Shown one piece after another: positions 1 through 6,129 of a stretch of 21,725 bases of DNA. Made by a program: the position numbers and the translations under genes. Location: NCBI GenBank assembly GCA_934330725.1, contig CAKRGM010000039.1, forward strand, positions 1-21,725. Direction: 5' to 3'. Each line of letters begins with the position of its first letter. Within the stretch, counting starts at the first letter, position 1. The notes under the pieces were generated by a model, which searched no databases, was not told the DNA's origin, and worked only from the letters and a program-made list of their open reading frames with translations. The DNA comes from an uncultured Lachnospiraceae bacterium. GTDB lineage: Bacteria; Bacillota; Clostridia; Lachnospirales; Lachnospiraceae.

Positions 1-30
1 CCAGCTAAATGCAGAAAAGGGTAAAAATAA

Positions 31-48
31 GCCGCTCTTTCGAGCGGC
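31..48. terminator. GC-rich stem-loop, possible terminator
   Basis: GCCGCTC (31-37) pairs perfectly with GAGCGGC (42-48) around a TTTC loop. On the + strand the hairpin is followed by AGTATTAT rather than a T-run. On the - strand it is followed by TTATTTTT, so as a terminator it works better for leftward transcription or as a bidirectional end. No - strand gene is visible to its right, so it more likely closes a gene lying left of the window. Confidence 0.4.
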
Positions 49-99
49 AGTATTATAAAACAGTACCGGCTATGGTGTGTTTACAAATTAACAGTTAAA

Positions 100-118
100 T
101 GCAGGTATGGCTCCTGCA
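100..118 (+). promoter_or_regulatory. Small leader hairpin before the first flavoprotein gene
   Basis: TGCAGG (100-105) and CCTGCA (113-118) form a 6-bp stem with a 7-nt loop. It lies 20-55 nt upstream of the first gene and just downstream of a TTTACA at 80-85, but no convincing -10 box sits at the right distance from that TTTACA. Its role is unknown. It may be a 5' stabilising hairpin or chance. Confidence 0.25.
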
Positions 119-154
119 ACTAAAAAATAAGAGATGAAAAGGAGAATATAAGCT

Positions 155-631
155 ATGAGAAGAGAACAGAATGAAATCAAAAGTATTAATGAAATCTGCC
201 AAATTTTAGATAAATGTAGTGTCTGTAGACTTGCCATAAATAATAATGGGTATCCATATGTTGTTCCTATGAATTTTGGATATAAAAAAGGCAAAGAAAA
301 ACTATTTTTGTTTTTTCATGGAGCCAATGCCGGAACAAAGAAAGCACTGATAGAAAAGGATGGAAGAGTTGGATTTGAAATGGATATTCATGGAAACGTA
401 GAGATTCGTGAAATTGCATGCAATAGTTATATGGAGTATGAAAGCGTATGTGGAACTGGAAATGCAGAAATCATTGAGGAAAATAAAAAAAGAGAATACT
501 TAGAATCTATTATGAATCATTATACAGATATTCCATATGAAATGCTGGATAAAATGATAGAATCAGTGATGGTGATTAAGGTTGAAGTAGTTCAAATAAC
601 CGGAAAATTTTATAAGGCAAAAGAAAAATAA
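155..631 (+). CDS. Pyridoxamine 5'-phosphate oxidase-fold (NimA-like) flavoprotein
   Basis: A 158-aa protein of the split-barrel flavin-binding superfamily to which NimA belongs. The family signature is visible: NGYPYVVPMNFGY at residues 31-43, where the tyrosine/proline strand follows the first beta-hairpin, and FFHGANAGTK at 53-62, the loop that normally contacts the FMN phosphate. Length is typical. The ATG at 155 has AAGGAG at 139-144, a 10-nt gap. Members bind FMN (or sometimes heme or F420) and act as small-molecule reductases or have unknown roles. This is not PdxH: it is shorter and lacks an obvious PNP substrate-binding C-terminus. A diverged paralogue follows at 863. Which substrate is reduced cannot be told from sequence. 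Confidence 0.85.
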   Translation: MRREQNEIKSINEICQILDKCSVCRLAINNNGYPYVVPMNFGYKKGKEKLFLFFHGANAGTKKALIEKDGRVGFEMDIHGNVEIREIACNSYMEYESVCGTGNAEIIEENKKREYLESIMNHYTDIPYEMLDKMIESVMVIKVEVVQITGKFYKAKEK

Positions 632-678
632 AGAAGATATTAAATTTAATTATGTAAAAGTACTACAGATAATTTATA

Positions 679-717
679 AAGTGAAAAATTTACAATTTTC
701 AGTTGAAAATATATGCT
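679..717 (+). promoter_or_regulatory. Putative promoter with an inverted repeat filling the spacer
   Basis: TTTACA (689-694), a 17-nt spacer, and TATGCT (712-717) resemble a sigma-A promoter. The spacer is almost exactly the inverted repeat ATTTTC-AGTT-GAAAAT (695-710), and another GAAAA half-site lies just upstream (683-687). The stretch 679-697 matches the 19-nt element at 9135 and 15869 in 14 of 19 positions. It would start transcription near 724 and serve the second flavoprotein gene. A repressor bound to the spacer repeat would block polymerase directly. No experiment supports this. Confidence 0.4.
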
Positions 718-752
718 ATTTTGACAAAAAGAAATATTTAATAACTTATTAG

Positions 753-785
753 ACAAGGGCGTCTGGCTTGACCGGATGCCCTTGT
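753..785 (+). promoter_or_regulatory. Strong leader stem-loop without a T-run
   Basis: A 14-bp stem (753-766 with 772-785; outer arms ACAAGGGC and GCCCTTGT, two G-U pairs) closes a CTTGA loop. It is followed by GTTACTTTATG, so it lacks the U-tract of an efficient terminator. It sits inside the predicted leader of the gene at 863 and may be a weak terminator of the first gene, an RNA-stabilising hairpin or a regulatory element. Confidence 0.5.
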
Positions 786-793
786 GTTACTTT

Positions 794-809
794 ATGTTAC
801 AGGTAACAT
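794..809 (+). promoter_or_regulatory. Palindrome ATGTTAC-AG-GTAACAT, candidate operator
   Basis: Seven-base arms separated by two bases form a near-perfect 16-bp dyad 54 bp upstream of the start codon of the second flavoprotein gene. A further GTTAC half-site lies 10 bp upstream (786-790), giving two direct half-sites one helical turn apart plus the inverted one. This looks like a transcription-factor site; the binding protein is unknown. Confidence 0.4.
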
Positions 810-862
810 TTTACAATATAAGACAATGGTAGTAAATAAATGTAATAAAGGAGGACACTGTT

Positions 863-1324
863 ATGGAAAGAAAAATGAGAAAAAGTAATAAATTAATGGA
901 TAAGTCATCAGTTGAAGCGCTTTTAAACAGGGCATTATACGGCGTACTTGGAACGTATGGTGAGGATGGATATCCATATGCGGTTCCGCTTAGTTATGTT
1001 TATGATGATGGATGTATTTATTTTCATTGTGCAAAAGATGTAGGACATAAATATGAAAATATTACATTTTGTAATAAAGTCTGCTTTACAGTTGTAGACA
1101 GTGTAGAAACAATATCAGCCAGTTTTAACACGAAATTTGAAAGTGCTATAGCATTTGGAACAGTACATGAATATGAAAAACCAGAAAAGATTTTTCATAA
1201 GTTCATTGAAAAGTATTCTAAAGGATTTGAAAAGGAAGGGCAGATTTATATTGATAAGGCAATGGGAAATGCTTCGGTTTATTGCATTGAAATTGAAAGT
1301 ATGCAGGGAAAGTTTAAGCATTAA
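863..1324 (+). CDS. Second pyridoxamine 5'-phosphate oxidase-fold flavoprotein
   Basis: A 153-aa paralogue of the protein encoded at 155. It has the same landmarks in the same order: DGYPYAVPLSYVY at residues 35-47 and YFHCAKDVGHK at 53-63, where family members hold the FMN phosphate. Outside these blocks the two proteins differ widely, so the tandem is an old duplication or two separate acquisitions. AAGGAGG at 848-854 places the start at 863 (8-nt gap) rather than at the in-frame ATG at 875. It has its own promoter-like region and leader hairpin. A flavin-dependent reductase or detoxification role is usual for the family, but substrate and electron donor are unknown. It lies upstream of a block rich in PLP enzymes, but nothing shows that it acts on vitamin B6. 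Confidence 0.85.
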   Translation: MERKMRKSNKLMDKSSVEALLNRALYGVLGTYGEDGYPYAVPLSYVYDDGCIYFHCAKDVGHKYENITFCNKVCFTVVDSVETISASFNTKFESAIAFGTVHEYEKPEKIFHKFIEKYSKGFEKEGQIYIDKAMGNASVYCIEIESMQGKFKH

Positions 1325-1357
1325 TGTGTGGACATTAGACAATTGTATTTGTGACAC

Positions 1358-1393
1358 ACTTAATATTATTAATGTAATACTTAATATTATTAA
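1358..1393 (+). repeat. 15-bp direct repeat, 21-bp period, upstream of the AraC-family gene
   Basis: ACTTAATATTATTAA occurs at 1358-1372 and again, identical, at 1379-1393. The start-to-start distance of 21 bp puts both copies on the same face of the helix. Each copy contains the near-palindrome TTAATA-T-TATTAA. The pair lies about 40-75 bp upstream of the -35 box of the araC-type gene, a common position for regulator sites. The surroundings are extremely AT-rich, so chance similarity is a real alternative. Confidence 0.45.
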
Positions 1394-1431
1394 GAATATT
1401 ATTTATAATATTAGGAAATCGTTAAGCGGTA

Positions 1432-1460
1432 TTGATAAATTTTATATATTAGTATATAAA
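1432..1460 (+). promoter_or_regulatory. Sigma-A-like promoter of the AraC-family gene
   Basis: TTGATA (1432-1437) and TATAAA (1455-1460) each differ from consensus at one position and are separated by exactly 17 bp. Transcription would begin near 1467, leaving a leader of about 78 nt before the ATG at 1545. Confidence 0.55.
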
Positions 1461-1544
1461 TAACATCATGACCTTAAAAATGAAGGGGAAAGTACAATAA
1501 GTAAATATTGCTTATAAAATACTTTTGAATAGGAGGAGATACAT

Positions 1545-2303
1545 ATGAGACTGGTAACATTTTGTATGGATCAGAATATAATATATAGTGAAGTTAAATT
1601 AAATGAAGGATTATATTATAAATATTATGAATTTGAGAATCCAGATCATGTTAAAATGATTGCATTTCCGGATGGATGTATAGATATTCAGTTATGTGTA
1701 AAAATGGGAAAAGTGTCATTGCAGCTGGCTGGAAGTTTTGATAATGCAGGTTGTGCTGTATCTTCGGACTATGAAAAAATAGTAGCAATAAAGTTTAATC
1801 CGGGACAAATTCCTGTAATGCTTGAAAACCGTATGGGTGATATTATATCAAATAGAGTAGATATAACAGATATGTTTGATGAAAAGAAATTAAAGTGGTT
1901 GGTAAGTGATGCGGCGACAGTTGATGATAGAATAGAATTTTTTAAAAAGAGTTTTGGAGAAGAACAGATTTCAAAACAGCATGAAATAGTTGAAAATGTT
2001 ATTGATATAATAGAACAATATCATGGATATATCAGTATTTCGGATATGGTTGACATGATTGGATATAGCCATAGGTATAGTGATAGAGTATTTAAAGAGG
2101 CAATAGGATTTTCAATAAAAAAATATGCTAGTATCATAAGATTGCAGGAGGCTATAAGGATAGTTAACAACAAGCGCGTTGATGATGTGTATAATATTTT
2201 GGGATATTATGACCAGTCACATTTTATACATGATTTTAAGAAATTTACGACGTTTACACCGAATGCATTTTCCAAACTTGGAAATGAAAAGAAGGTTGTT
2301 TAG
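1545..2303 (+). CDS. AraC-family transcriptional regulator
   Basis: A 252-aa regulator. The C-terminal ~110 residues form the twin helix-turn-helix of the AraC family: a first helix pair around YISISDMVDMIGYSHRYSDRVFKEAIGFS and the diagnostic second one, ILGYYDQSHFIHDFKKFTTFTPNAF, at the end. The N-terminal ~130 residues are a sensor-like domain with the motif AFPDGCIDIQLCV, common in AraC regulators that lack a classic cupin arm. AGGAGG at 1531-1536 is 8 nt before the ATG. It is the only regulator in the window and stands directly before the catabolic genes in the same orientation, so it is the natural candidate activator of that island. Direct repeats upstream of its own promoter suggest autoregulation. 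The inducer is unknown. Confidence 0.85.
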   Translation: MRLVTFCMDQNIIYSEVKLNEGLYYKYYEFENPDHVKMIAFPDGCIDIQLCVKMGKVSLQLAGSFDNAGCAVSSDYEKIVAIKFNPGQIPVMLENRMGDIISNRVDITDMFDEKKLKWLVSDAATVDDRIEFFKKSFGEEQISKQHEIVENVIDIIEQYHGYISISDMVDMIGYSHRYSDRVFKEAIGFSIKKYASIIRLQEAIRIVNNKRVDDVYNILGYYDQSHFIHDFKKFTTFTPNAFSKLGNEKKVV

Positions 2304-2402
2304 CGTATATAGAAAGTGTTTGTACATATAATTTAATATTAAGGTCCAAAATTTCCAATAAATATTTAGCAGGCAAGAATATGATTAATTTGAAAGAAGG
2401 AC

Positions 2403-2441
2403 AAAGACGTCATTTACATACAGTAAATGGCGTCTTTTTTT
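2403..2441 (+). terminator. Rho-independent terminator after the AraC-family gene
   Basis: A 15-bp stem (2403-2417 with 2423-2437, one G-U pair, ATACA loop) with GACG/CGTC near the base is followed by a T-run to 2441. It lies 100 nt after the regulator's stop and 85 nt before the next start. A perfect -10-like TATAAT at 2327-2332 lacks a matching -35, so whether the hairpin is only a terminator or also sits in a leader is open. Between it and the gene a weak -10 (TATAAG, 2490-2495) can be seen. Confidence 0.8.
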
Positions 2442-2525
2442 GTAAGTTAATATTTATCTAAGGCTTACTGTTTGTTGTTTATTTTAATGTATAAGAGAAA
2501 ATCAGAAAAATGGAGGTTAAATGCT

Positions 2526-3797
2526 ATGTATTTTGATGATGAATTTAACAAAGAAGATGCACTGGAAAAATGCCGTACATACTGGAATCCAAGCAGAACT
2601 GATTATTGGATTAATGTAGGAATCGATATTATGATTGGCAAACGTGAAGGATATTATTTTTGGGATATAGATGGAAAAAAATACATGAATCTTCATCTTA
2701 ATGGTGGAACGTATAACGTAGGTCATCGTAATCCAGAGGTTATACAGGCATTAATTGATGCAACGCAGGAGCTGGATGTTGGCAATCACCATTTCGGTTC
2801 AGCATTACGCGGATATTTGGCTGAAAAAATCGTTAAACTTTCAACACCTGGCATGCAATATGCTATTTTTTCTACTAGTGGCGGCATGGCTAATGATGTA
2901 GCGATAAAGGCTGTAAGATATGCAACAAAGAGAAAGAAAATCGTTTCATTAGAGAAGTGCTTTCATGGACATTCAGGACTTGCACTTGAGGCTGGTGATG
3001 ATTTTTACAAAAAGACATTTCTGACAGGATTGGATGACCCGGATTTTGTACAGGTTCCTATGAATGACATTGATGCTATGGAGAATGCTTTAAAGGGTGA
3101 AGATGTAGCAGGAGTAATAATAGAAACGATTCCGGCAACATTTGGTTTTCCATTGCCGAAAGAGGGATATCTTAAAGCTGTAAAAGAATTATGTGAGAAG
3201 TATGGAACATTATATATTGCTGATGAAGTTCAGACAGGTTTAATGAGAACCGGAAAAATGTGGGGAATAGAATGGGAAGGCGTTAACCCGGATGTAATTG
3301 TAACTGGAAAGGGATTAAGCGGTGGCATCTATCCGTTTGCTGCAACTATAATGACTAAGGAAGCTGGTAAATGGGTTGAGGAAACAGGACGTTCACATAC
3401 AGATACATTTGGTGGTTCAGAACTTGGATGTGCTGTTGCGATGAAGGTTCTTGATATTGTTACAAGAGAAAGTACAGTTAAGAATGTTCAGTTTATGGCT
3501 GAATATTTAAAGGAAGGTCTTGATAAAATTCATAATATGTATCCGGATTTCTTTACAGGCTATACGCAGAGAGGCATTATTTTTGGATTGAGATTTGGCG
3601 TTCCAGACGGAGGAATAGCAGCTATGCAGTCATTCTATAATAATGGTATATGGGCAATATATGCTAGATTTGATACACAGGTAGTTCAGTTTAAGCCGGG
3701 TCTGTTATGCACGAAGGAATATTGTGATGAACTTCTCGAAAAAACAGAAAAAAGTGTTAGAGAGGCAAGAGAAAAGTACTTTAAGGAACATAAGTAA
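2526..3797 (+). CDS. Class III PLP-dependent aminotransferase or phospho-lyase
   Basis: A 423-aa fold-type I PLP enzyme of aminotransferase class III. Key residues: Asp233 in ADEVQTG, which pairs with the pyridine nitrogen; Lys262 in TGKGLSGG, the Schiff-base lysine; FHGH at 147-150; ETIPATFGFPLP at 200-211. The usual NSG-(S/T)-EAN phosphate-cup motif is changed to STSGGMAND (116-124), losing the common Glu. The start is set at 2526: GGAGG at 2512-2516 is 9 nt upstream, whereas the in-frame TTG at 2472 has no ribosome site and would add an unlikely 18 residues. The class includes true omega-aminotransferases, glutamate-1-semialdehyde mutase, and the phospho-lyases acting on phosphoethanolamine and phosphohydroxylysine. 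The next gene, a small-molecule kinase 50 nt on, makes the lyase reading attractive but unproven. Confidence 0.85.
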   Translation: MYFDDEFNKEDALEKCRTYWNPSRTDYWINVGIDIMIGKREGYYFWDIDGKKYMNLHLNGGTYNVGHRNPEVIQALIDATQELDVGNHHFGSALRGYLAEKIVKLSTPGMQYAIFSTSGGMANDVAIKAVRYATKRKKIVSLEKCFHGHSGLALEAGDDFYKKTFLTGLDDPDFVQVPMNDIDAMENALKGEDVAGVIIETIPATFGFPLPKEGYLKAVKELCEKYGTLYIADEVQTGLMRTGKMWGIEWEGVNPDVIVTGKGLSGGIYPFAATIMTKEAGKWVEETGRSHTDTFGGSELGCAVAMKVLDIVTRESTVKNVQFMAEYLKEGLDKIHNMYPDFFTGYTQRGIIFGLRFGVPDGGIAAMQSFYNNGIWAIYARFDTQVVQFKPGLLCTKEYCDELLEKTEKSVREAREKYFKEHK

Positions 3798-3847
3798 TAT
3801 TTTATATCATATGAAATTTATAAGTACGGCTAATGGAGGATAAAAAT

Positions 3848-4900
3848 ATGGATGTAAGTGCAATTCCTGAAGATGATTTAAGGAAAAAAGTCGCTGCTCT
3901 GTATGGTTTTAATAATAACATAAAAATTAAGATTATTAAGTATTCAGAGAATATTACTTATCTTATTGAAGATGATGAAAAAAAAGCAAAGTATGTACTT
4001 CGGCTTTGCAGACCTGAATACCATGATAAAGAAGAACTCGAGAGCGAAATGCTATGGATAAATACAATTAAAGAGACAACGGATCTTTATATAGCAGATT
4101 CATATCCGGGTATTAATGGTGATAGAGTTCAACAGGTAACGTTATTATTGGGAAATGAATATGAGATTGAGTTTTATTGTTGCTTATTTTTATTTCTTAA
4201 AGGTGAGAATCTTCGTAATCTTAGAGGAGAGGAACTTAACAAATCTATTGAAAAAATCGGACAGATTACAGCAACACTTCATAACCAGGTTCTAAAATGG
4301 GAACCGGCATTAAGTAAAAAACTTAAAAGATTTACATGGAATTTTGAAGATTTCTTTTCACAGAGTGCAAGATGGGGAGTATGGAGAGATTTTCCTAATC
4401 TTACTGATGAAGAAAGAAATCTATACGATAAGGCTGAAAAGTTAATAAAAAAGCGGCTTATAGAATATGGAAAAGAAAATGACAGATATGGATTGATTCA
4501 TACGGATTTAAATTTAAATAATGTAATAGTTGATGGCAGTAAGGTACAAATATTTGATTTTGATGATTGCGGATATGGATGGTTTTTATATGATATGTCA
4601 ACGACATTACTTGAGTATGAGGATAACCTTGAGGAAATGCTAGAGTCATGGCTTAAGGGATATGAAAGTATAAGAAGTTTAAGTCAGGAAGATTATAAGC
4701 AGATTATGACATTTATTGTGCTAAGAAAAATAGTCCGTGTAGCATGGATAGGTTCACATTGGGAGAATGATACAGTTAAAAAAGTGTCGCCTACATACTA
4801 TGAGCATACGGATAACTTAATTAAGGCGTATCTTACAGATGGATGTCAGGATGATTATAAAAAATGTTTTAAGATATTAGCCAATATAGAAAAAGATTAA
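3848..4900 (+). CDS. APH-fold small-molecule kinase (phosphotransferase family)
   Basis: A 350-aa kinase of the aminoglycoside phosphotransferase/homoserine-hydroxylysine kinase fold. YVLRLCRPEYHDKEELESEMLWI at residues 49-71 is the N-lobe strand and helix typical of this subfamily. The catalytic loop HTDLNLNN has His218, Asp220 (base) and Asn225 in the HxDx4N pattern, and FDFDD (236-240) carries the metal-binding Asp. The start at 3848 is preferred: GGAGG at 3835-3839 lies 8 nt before it and overlaps the in-frame ATG at 3833, which therefore cannot be the start. It would phosphorylate a hydroxyl of an amino alcohol or hydroxy-amino acid in the cytosol. Its place between a class III PLP enzyme and an alcohol dehydrogenase suggests a kinase plus phospho-lyase pair. 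Antibiotic resistance is a less likely role in this setting. Confidence 0.8.
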   Translation: MDVSAIPEDDLRKKVAALYGFNNNIKIKIIKYSENITYLIEDDEKKAKYVLRLCRPEYHDKEELESEMLWINTIKETTDLYIADSYPGINGDRVQQVTLLLGNEYEIEFYCCLFLFLKGENLRNLRGEELNKSIEKIGQITATLHNQVLKWEPALSKKLKRFTWNFEDFFSQSARWGVWRDFPNLTDEERNLYDKAEKLIKKRLIEYGKENDRYGLIHTDLNLNNVIVDGSKVQIFDFDDCGYGWFLYDMSTTLLEYEDNLEEMLESWLKGYESIRSLSQEDYKQIMTFIVLRKIVRVAWIGSHWENDTVKKVSPTYYEHTDNLIKAYLTDGCQDDYKKCFKILANIEKD

Positions 4901-4942
4901 CATGGGTCAGAAAGTAATTAATTCATATATGGAGGTAGAAAG

Positions 4943-6085
4943 ATGAAAAGAATAACACTTACAAGAGACATGCTTGTCACAGGCGAGAATGCTTTGGAAT
5001 ATTTGTCAGAGATAGGTTGTAAAAAGGCTGTCATAGTAACAGGTGGTAGTTCAATGAAAAAAACCGGTGTGCTTGACAGAGCGACAGATATACTTGAAAG
5101 TGCAGGAGCTGAAGTTGCTATATATAGTGGAATAGGAAAGAATCCTACAACAAAAATGGTTCTGGATGGTCTTGCATTTTTAAATAAGGAAAAGCCTGAT
5201 TGTATTATTGCAGTCGGGGGAGGTTCATCTATTGATGCTGCAAAGGTTATGCTTATATTCTATGAACATCCGGAGTTGAATTTCGATAATGTGTTTACAG
5301 AAGATATTGATAAATTATGTTTCAATACCAAGTTTATAGCTGTTCCATCTACTTCAGGAACAGCATCAGAAGTTACAAAGGTAAGTGTAATTACTTTTGA
5401 GGAAGAGCAGTTTAAAAAGGCAATTCATTCAAAAAATATTTTTCCTAATGTAGCAATTCTTGATCCATCATTACCATGTACACTTCCGGCTCATATTGCT
5501 GCAGAGACAGGAATGGATGCACTGACACATGCACTTGAATCTTATATTAATAAAAACGGTAATGATTTTACAGATGCTTTAGCGAAAGAGGCAATTGAGG
5601 GAATTATTGAATGGCTGCCTGTTTCTGTAAATGAAGCAACGCCAGAAGCTCGTGAAAAGGTACATAATTTTCAGTGTATGGCAGGAATGGCATTTGCTAA
5701 TAGTGGACTTGGAATGGTGCATGGAGTATCTCATGCATTCGGCGGTAAATATAATATAGCACACGGTTTGGCTAATGCGGTAATTCTTCCATATTCAATG
5801 GATTATAACAAAAAGGATCCAGAGGTTGCGGCAAAATATTCAAAGCTGTCAAGAATTATTGGAAGAGACATTATAGAGGCAGTTAAAGAAACATCAAAAC
5901 GAGTAGGAATTCCGAGTAGAATGATGGATGCTGGAGTTTCAGAAGAAGATTTCAAAAAGGATTTTGACCAGTTACTGGGATTTTCAATGAAGGGTTCTAC
6001 AGTTGTAAATCCAATTAAGGTTTCAGAAGATGATATGAAGAAGTTTCTTAACTGCATTTATTATGGGGAAGAAGTGGACTTTTAG
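4943..6085 (+). CDS. Iron-containing alcohol dehydrogenase
   Basis: A 380-aa group III (Fe-dependent) alcohol dehydrogenase. The nucleotide-binding GGGSSIDAAK lies at residues 92-101, and PSTSGTASEVTK (135-146) is the typical active-site stretch. The metal ligands are all present: Asp192 and His196 in GMDALTHALES, His260 in MVHGVSHAFGG, His274 in AHGLAN. GGAGG at 4931-4935 gives the start. Relatives include butanol, 1,3-propanediol and 4-hydroxybutyrate dehydrogenases, and the last reduces succinate semialdehyde in GABA-fermenting clostridia. Here the likely task is NAD(P)H-dependent reduction of an aldehyde or semialdehyde made by the neighbouring PLP enzymes, which would recycle reduced cofactor in an anaerobe. 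The residue that often selects NADH in relatives appears to be Ser here, so cofactor preference is uncertain. Confidence 0.9.
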   Translation: MKRITLTRDMLVTGENALEYLSEIGCKKAVIVTGGSSMKKTGVLDRATDILESAGAEVAIYSGIGKNPTTKMVLDGLAFLNKEKPDCIIAVGGGSSIDAAKVMLIFYEHPELNFDNVFTEDIDKLCFNTKFIAVPSTSGTASEVTKVSVITFEEEQFKKAIHSKNIFPNVAILDPSLPCTLPAHIAAETGMDALTHALESYINKNGNDFTDALAKEAIEGIIEWLPVSVNEATPEAREKVHNFQCMAGMAFANSGLGMVHGVSHAFGGKYNIAHGLANAVILPYSMDYNKKDPEVAAKYSKLSRIIGRDIIEAVKETSKRVGIPSRMMDAGVSEEDFKKDFDQLLGFSMKGSTVVNPIKVSEDDMKKFLNCIYYGEEVDF

Positions 6086-6129
6086 AAATATAACAAATGT
6101 TTTTTCATAGAATCAGAGAGGTGGTAATT

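Noticed and set aside
695..710. CodY box
   Set aside because: The arms resemble the CodY consensus, but the centre is two bases too long and the match depends on AT-rich sequence. Kept only as an unnamed dyad.
721..749. TTGACA (721-726) promoter for the second flavoprotein gene
   Set aside because: The box at 17 bp (ACTTAT) is a poor -10 and the TTTACA/TATGCT pair upstream is more coherent. It remains a fallback.
155..1324. Annotating the two small proteins as true pyridoxamine 5'-phosphate oxidase (PdxH)
   Set aside because: They share only the split-barrel fold and match the NimA-like branch. PdxH is longer and has a substrate-binding C-terminus not seen here.
2472..2525. TTG start extending the first class III enzyme by 18 residues
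   Set aside because: There is no ribosome binding site upstream. GGAGG at 2512-2516 is well placed for the ATG at 2526, and the extra residues do not look like a family N-terminus.
3848..4900. Aminoglycoside resistance kinase
   Set aside because: The fold is shared, but the YVLRLCRP strand, the length, and the place between a PLP enzyme and an alcohol dehydrogenase fit a metabolic kinase better.
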